Program-made: the position numbers and the translations under genes
In this document: positions 1 to 11,780 of the stretch, piece by piece
How the letters are laid out: every line of letters begins with the position of its first letter
How positions within the stretch are numbered: the first letter of the stretch is position 1
Assembly: GCF_030272615.1 (NCBI RefSeq)
Contig: NC_081408.1
Span: 403,611,389 to 403,675,388, forward strand
DNA length: 64,000 nucleotides
Source: Cryptomeria japonica
Taxonomy: Eukaryota; Streptophyta; Pinopsida; Cupressales; Cupressaceae
Reading direction: 5' to 3'
Notes under the pieces: model-generated
The model's database searches: none
What the model was told of the DNA's origin: nothing
Seen by the model: only the letters and a program-made list of their open reading frames with translations

Positions 1-1265
1 TTGATTAAGTAAAAGTAGGTATTTGAAAGGTACCCGAACCTTGCACAAGCCAGGAGATCAGAGGAACATGAAAGAAATGTGCTTGATCACTTAAAAAAAT
101 AGAAAGATCCCACCCAAACAAAAAGGGATCAACTTACATAACATTAAAAACCAGAAATAGACAGCGAAAGGACAACACAATGACAACAAAAAGACAGAAC
201 CTAGAACCCCTGCAGAAACAGAGACAGAGACCTAAATACTTTTCATGATATCCTCGACATGGACAACCATTTGTTTCATGTTGTTTGCTAAGATCTTTAA
301 TTCCTCTAGCTCATGACCTTTGATGTCGCCCTTGGTCCTTGTATTAGCGTTGGTCCTCTTTTCATGACCCTTCTTGTTCCGCTGATCTTTATCACCATCC
401 TTCTCTGCATTGTTCTCAAATCTATTGATCAGGATGTTCATGTTATCCACCGAAGCTTTGAGGATCTGAAAATTTTGATCTGCAATCTTCTTAACATTGA
501 GTTCCAGTCTGTAGATTCCGCTACCCAGATTGTTCATTTTATTTTCCATTCCTTTAATCTCCTTGTTATCTTCCATCTCATTGACCTTTTTTTTTTCCGT
601 TGCTACGATTTTACCCACCATACATTCAATTTCTTTCGCATTGTGAAGTACAACAACTAGTTCCTTAACATGTTCTGCCAGGGGTTTATCACCAATCATA
701 ACTCTTGTAATAGCTATCATACCAGTCTTTAAATTATTAATATCCTTCACCATGGTTCCGATGGTATCACAAAAATATTTTATAGTATCATAATCACCAA
801 TACCACTTTTATCCCCTTTATCCTCCTTTTACAGACTTATGGTGTTCAAACCCTCAATGTTGTCCATCACCGAGTTTTCCTTCCCCTCTTTATCCTAACC
901 CTCATCCTTCTTGTTCTCCTCAATTTCCTCCTTAGAATCAACTAGAACATGGCTGATGTCTTTATTATTTCCCTTTTTAGTGTTCTTCCTTTGAATCTCC
1001 TTTCCAATTGCTTTCCCTTTCTTTTTTTAAATAATTTTTTTCTCAAAGGATTCAGTTTCAGACTCCAAAATGTCTGAATCTACCACAATCCTTTTCCTCT
1101 TAGCCTTATTCCTTCCTTTTTTACTAGTCTCTTCTGAATCTCCCTCAGTCTTCGAATCAAATTTGAATCCACTGGCTTCACTCTCCGTAGTCTCATCTCT
1201 TGCCTTTAATACTCCAAAGTTGTTACCAAATGCAACGTGTAGAAATTACAACCAGTCAGCCACAT
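1..1265 (-). mobile_element. 3' fragment of a LINE related to element G
   Basis: The minus strand encodes the decayed tail of a protein similar to the C-terminal half of the ORF at 50367-52070. A short 3' UTR follows and ends near position 1 with a TTAATCAA-like terminus, much like the TTAATCAATCAG end of LINE G. The 5' side stops near 1265, where the sequence changes to the copia LTR of element E, so this is a 5'-truncated insertion. The left TSD would lie at or beyond the window edge and cannot be checked. No poly(A) tail is visible. Confidence 0.7.
232..1260 (-). pseudogene. Decayed LINE ORF3-like coiled-coil protein (C-terminal half)
   Basis: Reading leftward, the product starts with acidic and Lys/Arg-rich stretches that contain in-frame stops. 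It ends with an open 173-codon stretch (753 to 232). That stretch has heptad-like Leu/Ile/Asn patterns, a NANTRTKG basic segment and a C-terminal ELEELKILANNMKQ-type helix. The same order, QxFQILK-like helix, basic Thr/Arg/Lys linker, DLEELKA helix, closes the intact protein at 50367-52070, so the two are relatives. Function is unknown. The upstream part is degenerate and no start codon is assigned. Confidence 0.65.
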
Positions 1266-1267
1266 AA

Positions 1268-1594
1268 CCTCTTCTAATGCAAAATAATAAATGTGCATCT
1301 CCACACACCATGGTGAGACCCAAAAAAATTCTCAACACATATCCAGACCAAAATAATATGATCCACTAAGCCGCAATACAATCAGCAACATATCTCAGAG
1401 GGCACCAAAAGCTTGTTGGACCATCCTGAATACAAGATGCACAACCAACACCAAAAACATTAATTGCAATATAAAACATAATTCTACAACAACCAAGAGC
1501 ATATCTGAACCAACATCCATCTCGATAACCAAGTTTGACATCAATGACAACCATATAAGATCATGCTTCCAACAATATCCACCAATCTCCAACA
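1268..1594 (-). repeat. Partial 3' LTR of copia E
   Basis: On the minus strand the LTR begins TGTTGGAGATTGG directly after a purine-rich tract. It is cut off near 1268 by the LINE fragment, so only the 5' part of the LTR is seen. The only other LTR remnant of E (58906-59035) covers the opposite end, so the two cannot be aligned. The short open frames in this interval have no family match and are probably chance. Confidence 0.7.
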
Positions 1595-1615
1595 GTCTCC
1601 CCCTTTGTCATTAAT
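1595..1615 (-). other. Polypurine tract of copia E
   Basis: The minus strand reads GACAAAGGGGGAGAC immediately before the LTR start TGTTGG. This is the position and composition of a plus-strand primer. It is preceded by ATTAATG, matching the CATTGATG context of the PPTs of A and C. Confidence 0.8.
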
Positions 1616-1728
1616 GGCAACACCAACACGTCACTTGATCATAATAATCTTATATCAAATCTCTATCTAATATCACAACAAATCTCTCCCCAATCTCACA
1701 GCAACTCTCTTCACAATCTCACAACAAC

Positions 1729-1757
1729 TCTCTCCCCCTTTGGAAACAATGACAAAG
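1729..1757 (-). other. Second PPT-like purine tract of copia E
   Basis: About 140 bp upstream of the E 3' LTR, the minus strand again reads GTCATTG followed closely by CCAAAGGGGGAGAG, nearly repeating the terminal PPT with its upstream context. Further GGGGGAG tracts lie at about 1793 and 1845. Elements A and C have the same arrangement. Whether the second tract primes DNA synthesis is not known from sequence. Confidence 0.5.
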
Positions 1758-1899
1758 GGAACTACAAACCATACTGACCAATTCACACCACTGCTCCCCC
1801 TAAGAGAAACAACAACATCAATCTAGGAGAGAAGGTTAATCACTAAGTCTCCCCCTAGAAAGATGTACCACTGAAAATGCATCTAGTTAGAAAAAAGTG

Positions 1900-2400
1900 G
1901 GGCAATAATCGCTAACTTTTGCTTGAGACACTCAAAGGCATCCTTCACCAATGCCTTAGAAAAAATGTGTGCTCCTTGCTCATTTGTAGAAATGTATTCA
2001 TCTGACTTCTTTCTATGCAACATTCTCTCTTAATAAATGATAATGAATTGAGATATGTTTAGTATTTGAATGCATAACCAAATTCTTTGAAATTTTTATA
2101 GCATTATTATTATCATACATAATAGGAATAGCTTCATCATATACCACTTTGATATCCTTAAGAGTCTACTTCATCCACAAAACTTGAGTACAACAGGATG
2201 TTGCAATAATACATTCAACTTCTACAGTGGATAATGACACTGATTCTTGTTTCTTATTTATCCATGAAACTAGTTTGTCTCCCAAAAAGAATGCACCACC
2301 ACTAGTACTCTTCATGTAATCAATACTTCTAGCCCAATTAGCATCTATATATACTTTCAACATGAAATCTCCTTCCTTCTTGTACCATAGGCCAAAGTAT
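1900..2400 (-). pseudogene. Copia E RNase H domain
   Basis: The minus-strand frame 2363-2166 encodes YIDANWARS, then KSTSGGAFFLG, LVSWINKKQ, VSLSTVEVECIIA and CCTQVLWMK. These are the ordered motifs of the copia RNase H domain, normally YxDADWAG, TSGxxF, WxSKKQ and STAEAEY. The usual Asp and Tyr at two motif positions are replaced (DAN for DAD, VEC for AEY), so the enzyme is probably inactive. It is followed toward the LTR by about 300 bp of 3' non-coding sequence. Confidence 0.85.
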
Positions 2401-3282
2401 TGAGTTCCTTTCAGATATCTAAAAAATCCTCTTTACTGCTTGATCATGATTTTGATTTGGAATAGCTTGAAATATTCCAACAAAACATACAACCTACATA
2501 ATATCTAGTCTAGAAGCAGTAAGATATAAAAGTCCTCCAATCATAGATCTATACTTCTTTTGATCAACATCCACAAATGTATCATCTTTGGCTAATTTTC
2601 ATCCAATAGCTAAAGGGGTAGTAATATGTTTACGATTATCCATATTAAACTTCTTTAACATCTCTCTGACATACTTATCTTGAGAAATACAAATTCCATC
2701 ATTCAAATGAGTAACTTGAAGACCAATAAAAAATGACATCTCTCCAAAGAAAGACATCTCAAATTCTTTCTACATATCTTCTACAAATTCATTACACAAG
2801 CCATCACTTCCTCTAAAGATAATATCATCAAATAAACAACAACAATCAACAACTTAATGCCTTCAACCTTAAATTAAAGATTATTGTCAATTGTTCCTTT
2901 CATGAATTTTTTCTATAACAAATCTCTATCCAATCTTGCATACAATTCTCTAGGTGCTTGTTTGAGTCCATAAAATGCCTTCTTTAATCTCCAAACCATG
3001 TTCGGATCTTCTAAAAATATAAATCATCCAGTTATTCAATGCATACTTCCTCTTCTAGTTCCCCATTCAGAAATATTGACTTAACATCCATCTAATATAC
3101 TCTAAAGTTCTTGTAGGTACAAAAACCAAGAAAAATTCTAGTAGCTTCCATCCTAGCAACTATAGCAAAAGTTTCCTCAAAATCAATACCATATACTTGA
3201 GAATAGATTTTACATACCAATCTTACCTTGTTCCTTGTGACTTGTCCTTGTTCTTTCAATTTGTTCTGGAACACCCACTTAG
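2400..3282 (-). pseudogene. Copia E reverse transcriptase (C-terminal part, frameshifted)
   Basis: From 3282 leftward the product starts KWVFQNKLKEQG and continues RNKVRLVCKIYSQVYGIDFEETFA, the conserved N-terminal copia RT segment. A degenerate DDIIF catalytic motif lies near 2810-2850 in a shifted frame, and YRSMIGGLLYLTASR, the thumb-region motif, lies near 2500-2560. Several frameshifts and stops break the frame. The open frame continues rightward into the LTR of element A, so its apparent start codon at 3340 is an insertion artefact. The preceding residues of RT are at 29251-29467. Confidence 0.85.
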
Positions 3283-4416
3283 TGTTGGATTGGTTGAAGG
3301 GACCAAAATACTGAGAGTGGGACACAATCAATATTCCCACCGATTCATAACTTTCTCCAAAAACCTAGACCTTTTATAGATGTATCAAATTCACCAATTA
3401 ATCATATCAAACATTAAATAGAAAATGCAGAATAAACATGAAAACACAACCACAAATGGAACAGTGGATTTTATACGTGGAAAACCCAAATGGGAAAAAC
3501 CATAGAGAGTGTTAACTCTCAAAATAATATAACTAGTTATATGGTGTTTACAAAATAGGTGGCTTACTGCCTGAATGCTCACCACAGCAAGTATAAATGA
3601 ACTGAAGAAAGTTGTATCTCCAAATGTATGACATTAGTTCCAGATTAAGATCAGATCACAACTCACAAAACTTACAATAGATCTGGTAAAATATCTCTCT
3701 ACCACTATCCACAAACACCTGCAACAGATCTGGTGAAGGATTACTGCAACACTGCTCTGCACTCTGACTTTGCTTCAACTGCTTCATTGTCTACACCTTC
3801 CACTTCACACACTACTTCAGACCACTCATACCTCATCTTCTATGTATACTTTCTATATATACTAGAAAGCTTACACACTGGGATAATATATCAACCAAGC
3901 ACAAGTAATATGCTACTCAGATCAACATGTTATCCAATAAAGCCTTAATCCAACTATACACTTCCTTTACACAATTCATTCACCGATGCATATAACTTAA
4001 TTACCAGAATAGAACAGGGGTCAACCAGACCTATATGTACTAACCCATAAACACAAAACTCCAAGAATAGCAACTCCAAACTCCAAAACACAAGTACTAC
4101 ACATACCACAGATACCGAACCATGAGACATAAAAGATATAACTGACATAACTGCAATGGCTAATATCAGAACACACAAATAATACTAGGACTAGTGTAAA
4201 CATAACTCAGGATTCCAGAGATGAAGATCTTCGGGAAGTGACTCCAGTAGATCATGTACACTTTATTGCATTATATCCCAATAACACCAAAACTACATAC
4301 ATCATCTACACATACCATCTGCATATTATATATATCATCTGCACATACCATCTAGACCAAACTGGATAACTGGTTTGACATCAATGACAATAACGAAAAT
4401 ACTCACATGTCTAACA
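3283..4416 (-). repeat. 3' LTR of element A
   Basis: This 1.1 kb repeat matches 28093-29250. Shared landmarks are the ACGTGGAAAACCCAAATGGG segment, the GTTAACTCTCAAAATAATAT block and the TCATTCACC(G/A)ATGCATAT block. The minus-strand sequence GGTTTTTCCCATTTGGGTTTTCCACGTA is the motif also found in the LTRs of B, C and K. The two copies differ by several indels, including about 50 bp near 3945. No gene lies here. Confidence 0.9.
3307..3335 (-). other. LTR-end hairpin of element A, 3' LTR copy
   Basis: Arms AATACTGA (3307-3314) and TCAATATT (3328-3335) pair at seven of eight positions around a 13-nt loop. The loop corresponds to the TTCACCCCCTC-type loop of the other elements. It lies about 25-50 bp from the LTR terminus. 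Confidence 0.6.
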
Positions 4417-4437
4417 ATCTCCCCCTTTGTCATTGAT
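4417..4437 (-). other. Polypurine tract of element A
   Basis: The minus strand reads ATCAATGACAAAGGGGGAGAT directly before the LTR start TGTTAGAC, the expected place for the plus-strand primer. Confidence 0.8.
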
Positions 4438-4529
4438 GGAAAAACATCTCAAAAGTAAATATATCCTCTTACAACTCCCCCTAACTCATATATCTCCTTA
4501 CTCCAAAACCTTTCTCCAATTGTCACAAT

Positions 4530-4556
4530 CCTTTCTCCCCCTTTGATATCAAAGAC
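4530..4556 (-). other. Second PPT-like tract of element A
   Basis: The minus strand reads GATATCAAAGGGGGAGAAAGG about 115 bp upstream of the terminal PPT. The same doubled arrangement occurs in C (14243-14270) and E (1729-1757). Confidence 0.55.
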
Positions 4557-4965
4557 AAAGGATGCCTTTGATGAAAAACAAGATAAACAAAGAAAATGAA
4601 TGCTTCCATTTGCAAACAAAATGTCAAAAATTGTGTACCAACCCAAAAGAACTCTCAACTGCTCTTCTTCAGAAAGATTAGCTTGTACTTCTCTTTCAGT
4701 TATGAAAAAAGAACCTCCCAAGAATTCACAACCAATTTAATGCTTATTGACAAATTTTTGCACTCTACTAGGAAATCAATAACATGAGAAACATTGTCCG
4801 GAGTAGATGGATTCTACTCATATTCTTCTGCACTGTCAAGCAATGCTGAGAAATACTCCAATTTTGCTTCAAAAATTTCTTTTACTTTCTAGAAAATACT
4901 TACAAAATCTTCTCTTTGCCTCTGTAGATACAATAGTTCATCTTTAAGAGGATTTATCCTTTCCT

Positions 4966-6434
4966 CTACTCTCCATCCTTGTCACTTAGAAAATCAAAAG
5001 ATTTACCCAGTGAACTCAATTCATCCTCAGTCACATCAATCTTATCTTTATGCTTTACTGCAGCTGTCAGCCATGAGATACAATTTCTATAGATTATGCT
5101 TGCACTGTGGATATAGTCTTTCATCTCATCAATACATATAGATAGGTATTTTTGCACTTTAGTGCACTCTTTCAAAAAAAAATTCATATCAATACCTTTA
5201 TCTTCTGAAACTTCAGCTTCAATAGATTGCTCAAACAATTTTTCCTTAACAATTTTACATAGGGAATCTAGAAGCATATTACTAACATCCTCAATATTGA
5301 TACTGTTATGGACCAAATGATTTATTAGAACATTTTCAATTCTATATGACTTAACAAAAGTTAGCAACATCTCTCCAATTTTCCTAAATCCATCAGCGCT
5401 GCCAACAATCTCCAACAGCTTTGATTCATCATCAGATTCTTTAACTTTCTTGTCTACAACAACCAACTTTCCTTTAAGATACAAGAGACTCCAAATCATT
5501 AATTATTATAACATTTTCTTCTTTCTAATCCTTCTTTCTCTTCTTAGATTCTAGGATGCTCATAGATACAGATTATCTTCTTTTCTTCTTACTAGAGGAA
5601 GAACTTCCTTTAGCACGATCGGTAGCAGGGTTTACGGGACCAATAATCCACATATCCAGGAAATATTTGAAATAAACATTGCATGTCTCCTCTCTCTTAT
5701 CCAAACTACTTAAATATCTAAATATCTGCCTTGCAATTGGAACACCAGACTCCCACATCACATTTTCTTTATCCAGAAGGGATCCCAAATAGTACATAGC
5801 TAAGAAAACAAGCAATGATCCAAACTGGAAGGGGTAGTTCTTCTCTTTTGACATCTTAATATTTTGTAACAACAATTCCCTCAACAATTCACACAAGTCA
5901 AACGATTTGTCTTCCATCTTAAAAATATGCACCATATACACAACATTAGTCAAAGTGGAACCTTCCCTATTTCTAAAATAGATCTTGTAAGAAATGCCAT
6001 ATGCAACATACCTCACCGCGAGGTCGATAATTTTGTCAATGATTAATGCTTGTTGATCACCTGTAACATTGGTTAGGGTTTCAAACTCTTTATTCTTTAT
6101 TGACTTCTTAGCCAAAACAACTCCATTGTCACACAAACCAGTAACAACTGAGATAACCTCCTTCATGATTGGATAGGTTTTATCCAACACGATGCTATCA
6201 TCCTACATATGACTAAGGATCACTCTGATCACTTTATCATCATCAAAACAAGGAAATTTTGTTCAAATATTTAGAAATTTGTACTCTAACTCCTTGAATC
6301 TCCACAACTTTGTATCATTTAAACTGATTTCCACATTCTTGATCTTTTGTGGGTCAAATTCGTCCAAAAATAATTTCTGCACAATCTGATATTTTCCATT
6401 GCTCGATTCTCTGATGATCACCTTGCTTTCCATG
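4966..6434 (-). pseudogene. Element A second ORF, plant-transposon-protein-like
   Basis: A possible start lies at 6434 (MESKVIIRESS). The reading continues with stops to open stretches at 6190-5573 and 5499-4966. The middle contains VISVVTGLC, then FDLCELLRELLLQN and FQFGSLLVFLAMYYL. Element B has the same order at 61528-62450: IQAVTGLP, YDLCEWLRSELMLN, FRFGNLIVCLMFYF. This resembles domains annotated in plants as putative plant transposon protein; I infer that from memory of the pattern only. A Lys/Arg-rich tail (SSSSSKKKRR) ends the first open stretch. The second is helical and probably coiled-coil. Its role is unknown. It takes the place where pol sits in autonomous elements. Confidence 0.6.
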
Positions 6435-6689
6435 ATTATTTTCTCTGCTCTCTTGTTCTACTATTCTTCAATTATTCACAATACCCTAAATCAATATTGA
6501 CATAATAAAGAAAAATGAATTCAAATGTAACGATACTTATCTTTCCAAAAATCTCCTTAGGGTTTTGCCACTAAAAAGGTGTCTTGTCGGTGATGTCAGC
6601 ACAAACCACTGATTATCAAATAGCCTCTTTAAGTTATGTTGGATCGACGATATAATCTACTTAGACAAGGGTATCACAATATTTTTTTT

Positions 6690-7494
6690 TCAAATGTTCT
6701 TCTTGAGCCGAAGAAATATGCTCAGATACCAGAGGAAGAGGTGCGTGCCTACACTAGATTCTGGTATGCCATGCTTGCTTCCATTATCCACCTCCTTCTT
6801 TCTCCAAACCAAATTTTCTTTCTTCTTTGATCCATCATTATTCATTCCATTCTTCTCAGTAGATTTATCCATATTTCCATTTCTGCATTGATTAGCATAA
6901 TGTCTAGATTGCTTGCATTTGTAACAACTGATGTTCTTCTTCACTAAATTCACCGAAAGAGTTCTAGATATGCACTGATTAGCTTTATGACCATAACTAG
7001 TGCATGTATAGAAATATCTATGAAAGTTATTATATACCTCATTTCCTCCAACCAGATTATGATTCTGATAGTAATTTTCTTTATGACCAAACCTCTTACA
7101 ATTATAACACTGAATGCTTCTACAATTTGCATATTCATGACCAAATTTACCGCATTGAAAATAATAACCAATAAAAGATGGGTACCTTTGTGCATTCGGT
7201 TGATGAACCGGTGGCCTTCTTGCATTAGTACTCTGATTCTGGATTTTGCTATCTTCTAATTTCTTCTCTTCTTCTGCCTTAACCTCTTTGCATTTGTCTT
7301 TGTCATTATGATTTGAACATTCACCAGGCTGAAATCCAAGTCCAGTCTTGTTTGAATGAGCTTTCTCCATGTTGATAAATTCTTCCAAGAGCTTACTACT
7401 ATCAAGAACCTTATTCTCCACCTTCAACCTCTTCAATTCTTGCTCTAGCTTCTCACATTCTTCAGTCTTCATCTTGATTTATTCATTTGGGGTT
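6690..7494 (-). pseudogene. Element A gag-like ORF, zinc-knuckle half
   Basis: The frame runs leftward from the gypsy-1 insertion site; an internal Met lies at 7472. A charged coiled-coil segment (about residues 1-75 from that Met) is followed by four zinc-knuckle units near residues 104-117, 122-135, 154-167 and 183-196. Only the fourth has all CCHC ligands. Units 1 and 3 lack the first Cys (Tyr, Phe), and unit 2 ends in Tyr instead of Cys, as in element B. Nucleic-acid binding is inferred from the knuckles. The N-terminal half of the protein lies beyond gypsy-1 at 27774-28010. Confidence 0.75.
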
Positions 7495-8524
7495 TCTTCT
7501 GTAGTGTCCCTCCTAGACTTATGTATTGATTTATGCATTGATAGACTTATTTAGACTTATGGTTGATATTTTGATGATTACTTATGACTCTATTTATATC
7601 TCAGATGTTTTGTTGATGCTAGACATTCTATATTGACATATGTTATATGCTGACTCTTGTGGGTGATTGACATATCTTGGATTACCATGATGATGGATTT
7701 ACATTAGATTACTTATATGTGCTCATTATTCATGATGGATCATATTGCTTATGGAATTTTGATAGTATCTTGGTTACGCTAACCATATTTCATGATCATA
7801 TTGATTGAATTGATGCTCTATTGGTTGGGATTGTCTTATGACTGTATTTGTGATAAGACACGATGTCATACCACTCATCATGAGCCTGATATGACATTGC
7901 AATTCTCTTTCACTTGTCTGATCATATAGGATGTATATGCTATTGTATATGTTGTTCTATGGTTATCAGTGGTTGCAGGATTGCAAGTACTAGACATCGA
8001 CTCCACCTAGTTTCACAAGTTTGAGTGTCTTATCCCAATGGCAAGTTGATTGCAGATGACTTAGGTTTTCTTCTTTGCACTCTAGGTCTAAGTTGGTATC
8101 CTTGTTAGTTGTGTTCAGGCTTTGAGTCACCTTGTGGCCTCATGCAGTATGCTATTTGAGCCTATGTTGGGTTGCCTTGTGGCATTATGAGTATTTGATT
8201 ATTTAATTAATTAATATTTGATTAATATAGTTTATTAATGTTAAATTAATTTATTACATAATTTGGTTATTTAATTATTATATATCTAATTAATTGTTGA
8301 GATTAAATATTTAATTATATTATTTGATTATAGTTTTATGAACTTAGTTTATTATTTATTTTAGGATTTAATGTTTATTTAGAGTATTTATTTATTTTAT
8401 TAACTTTTAGTTTATTTATTTTATTGGAGTTTTATATTTTATTTTCCCATAAGGTTTATTTTATTTAATTGCCTTTTCGATTTATTACTCTTTCTACTAT
8501 TTGGATTGATTAATAAATGATGTT

Positions 8525-9127
8525 AATTTAGATAATATTTCTTCATTCTTTGATGGTTTTGAAGAAAAGGAAAAGAGGCAAATAGAGAAGGCTATTCTCT
8601 TGTATCTTGATTCTTTTAGTAGAGCATTGATATAACTAGAGAAAATTTTGCCTAAGGAGTTATATGATAAGTTAGAGATCAGAAAACTACACGCTCAATC
8701 TCTGGACAAACAGATTAAGGAGACCGAATTGGTCAATCTTTGTCCTTCAATAACTCCTCCAAAAAAGGATGACTTGATTAATAAAATTGGATCATCAGGA
8801 TTCAATCCCAAGTACACAATAAACAACCTTATGTTAGAAATATTTGAAGATATTACAAAGGAAACAAGTGAGATCCGGATAAGAATTCTTTTGGGTCTGG
8901 GCTATGAATTGAGTTCTAGTTTTGTGCAATCCTAGAATATTCAGTTGCCTAAGGATAAGAAACCGACAAATCAACAAAGTAAAGATACTGAGAAACTGAC
9001 AAGCACTCAACTGGATACCACTGTATCGGTTACTGAGACATATTTTGTAGCAGAAGACATCTCAAAAGAAAATGTACAAATAGCAAAGGATATTGAGGAA
9101 GATGTAAATAAGTATTTAGAGGATAAA
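8525..9127 (+). pseudogene. Element C ORF, first part
   Basis: The frame reads FFDGFEEKEKRQIEKAILLYLDSF, then (after a stop near 8632) PKELYDKLEIRKLHAQSLDK, and (after a stop near 8935) PKDKKPTNQQ and a Thr/Ser/Glu-rich stretch ending in EEDVNKYLEDKG at the element I junction. It is charged and helical, and no known domain is recognised. By position it corresponds to the second ORF of A and B, of which it may be the C-terminal part. Function unknown. Confidence 0.5.
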
Positions 9128-10429
9128 GGTGTTGTTGGGACTCATTAAATTTGGTAGATTTGAGTCAATTTTTTAGGCCCATTTCAAAATTTTGCTCTGC
9201 ATTTTCAGAAAGGCACCTAATCTCATTCGGAGTGGCCTAGTTAGAGAGAGGGTAAAATGAAGCCAGTTAATTATCAAAGGGTAAGGCTTGGGAAATGTGT
9301 CCTATACCTTTCATTCAGCCTATGAAGTGATTTGAAACTTTCAGATTTCAATTTGGATCAGTTTTTCAGGTACTCATTTCAAGGGGTGAGCTGAAAGTCC
9401 ATCATATGAACAAATGCAGATTTTATTAAGTGGCCTACTTTGAGCTCCTATATCTTTTGACCAGTTGATCATCATGCTAAAATTCAAAGTGCATTGAATT
9501 ATATGCATATAAGTGTTCCTCCATGCCAGGTTTTAGGTCTTTATGAATCTATTTGATCAGTTTTCCAAGATGATTTCTTGAGCCACTTCATTCAGTTTTC
9601 TGCATTTTCATTGCTACATCAATTAAAGTGGCTATTTCCAGGAGCTAACCATTTGCACCCACTTAGCTTCCCAGTTAAACTGAGCATTCCAAGATCTTCT
9701 CTATTCTTCAAGGTACCTATGCCCCAAATTTGGGGGTCTACAGAGATCGTTTGATATTTTTAGTAAAGGCAGTTTGTGGTCCCTGCGCATTGATTTTATT
9801 AGGTTCACAGTGTTGACAGAGCCATTTGGTCATCTTTGACCATTAATATTTCTTCACTCGGGATTTGTCTTGAGAAATCTCTTGGTAAAGTTAATGTTTG
9901 TATATTAGACAGTATGCTTGTCAGTTTGCGAAGTCTAGAAAGGTGTTTTGACCAGTTTGAAAAATACATCTTTGAGATTAAATGCGAAAATGTGGCGCAA
10001 GCGCCTGAAAGTTGCAAAACTCAGTTCAGTGATCAAAAAATGGTGTCGATCAATTCCAAAGGTATGTTCAAGGTTCCTGAGGCATTTTAAAGGTCAGCTG
10101 CATGAAAACAAATTTTTTTTAGTTGGACCCACTTAGGGGCCCGACCTGGCTCATGCCCTTGCAGTATTAATTTTACTAGCGACTTGGCCCTTCGAGCAAT
10201 TCCAGAATGATATTGACATTTCAAAGAAGAGGCTTGCTAGAGGGAGTTGGAGAAATTGGTATAATATTATGTTCTTCTGTACTGTTTGAAAGAACCTGTG
10301 AAAGGTATGGCAAGGCTTCCATTTAAGCCAGGAGGTTATAACTTCTGGACATGGCATGATCACCAAATATATTATTAAGTTTTCAAATAATACATGATTG
10401 CCAAATATTACACTCTCCCCAGCCTTTGC

Positions 10430-11290
10430 ATGGATTAAGAAAGGCATTTAAACTTTATGCAAATGCATTGGGCAGGCATAAAGCCCAACCAACATCCTCC
10501 TCTCCCTGTCGTGGGATGACTGAAGAAGGCTTTAGAACTTTATGGTATTCCTTTGGCTAGCAATAAAAACTTCAGAATTTCAATTGCAAGGTGTAGTTCC
10601 AAATTCCATAACTCTGTTAATGTCCTCCCTACTGTGGTGCCAGGTTGGGGAAGGTTTTAATTAAAATTCAAAGCAAATGTGATAGCAAGTTCAATTCCCA
10701 ACAAATCCTCCCATGTGTGAGCAACACAATGAAACTCCAAGCAAATGCCATTGGCAGTGGATAAACACGTTGAAAAACTTAAGCAATGCAATTGGCATGA
10801 AGCCAAATTTATCTCCTACGTGGTCCCTGCTGTGAGCTGCGTGGAGTGGTATGGGTGATGGCAAAGCCATTGAAACTTTTCTAGAATGCAGATTGGCTGG
10901 TGTAAGTCAAATTCCACAACTTTTTCTAGGCATTCTTCCCCACATTGAAAAGCCAATGGAAGCTTTCAAGCAAATGCAGGCAGCGTGGTGGTTGACCCAG
11001 GAATAGAAACCCCCATTTCAATGCTATTGGCAGGTTTGAAATGCCAAATTCCCCTCCCCTGCGCAGTGTTTGGTGGGAGCCAATAAAAAAAAACTCAAGC
11101 AAATGCATTGGCTGGTGTAAGCCAAATTCTAAATTTCTGGCAACGTCCTCCTTGCACATGGTAAAAAAATAGAATTTCAAGCAAATGCAAGGAAGGTGTA
11201 AATTTTAAACATCTCCCCTATGATAATGTTAAAAGGCAATTAGAAAATTTCAAAGCAAATTCCATTGGCAACCATAAAGCCATGAAAATA
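10430..11290. repeat. Diverged repeats with GCAAATGCATTGGC core
   Basis: At least eight variants of GCAAATG(C)(A/C)ATTGGC, often preceded by AA(A/C)TTTCAAG and followed by GGTGTAAGCCAAATTC, recur at irregular spacing of roughly 70-120 bp. Examples lie near 10457, 10742, 10785, 11100 and 11260. They look like an old degenerate tandem array inside element I. Confidence 0.55.
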
Positions 11291-11565
11291 TTCAAAAAAT
11301 GCACAGTGTCAGGATAATGTCATTATCCCACATTGGCTGGGCGATGAGACATTTTGATATTTAAATACGCAAACACACCCAGCTATAGTGTCAAAGCTTC
11401 AAGGTTTTTGACGCAAGGTGCTGATTGATGCCAGGTAAACCCCACATGTGCATGCAAGAATCCCGAGGTGGTGATGAGCTAGCTAGCGACCGAATGGACC
11501 CCACCATGTGCATGGTTTCTGAGGTAAGCAAGTTTTGCAGTGAAAGAATGAGTTAGATGATAGAC

Positions 11566-11780
11566 GGTGGTCACTACTCTGTAAGGCGAAGATGCTCACC
11601 GGTTAACCATCGCTGCGATCGATGGTGGTCACTAATCCATAAGGCAAAGATGCTCACCAGTTAACCATTGTGGATCAGCGACAAAGCACGTGCGAAAAAT
11701 GGCAGATTAAAGATCAAGCAAGTTCAAAGATCATCAATAGTTGTCACTACTCCGCAAAGCGAAGGTTCCTAAAGTTTACC
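11566..11780. repeat. Short tandem array with GGTGGTCACTA unit
   Basis: Two adjacent copies of about 57 bp, starting near 11566 and 11623, read GGTGGTCACTA(C/A)TC..TAAGGC(G/A)AAGATGCTCACC(G/A)GTTAACCAT. A partial third copy starts near 11738. Confidence 0.75.

Noticed and set aside
232-1267. Plus-strand hydrophobic frames at 313-660 and 1070-1267 as membrane proteins
   Set aside because: They are antisense shadows of the Lys/Glu-rich minus-strand LINE ORF3 relative; Lys and Glu codons read backward give Phe, Leu and Ser.
9805-10447. Several short frames in element I as genes
   Set aside because: They overlap on both strands, have no recognisable motif and lie in a repeat-rich non-coding element.
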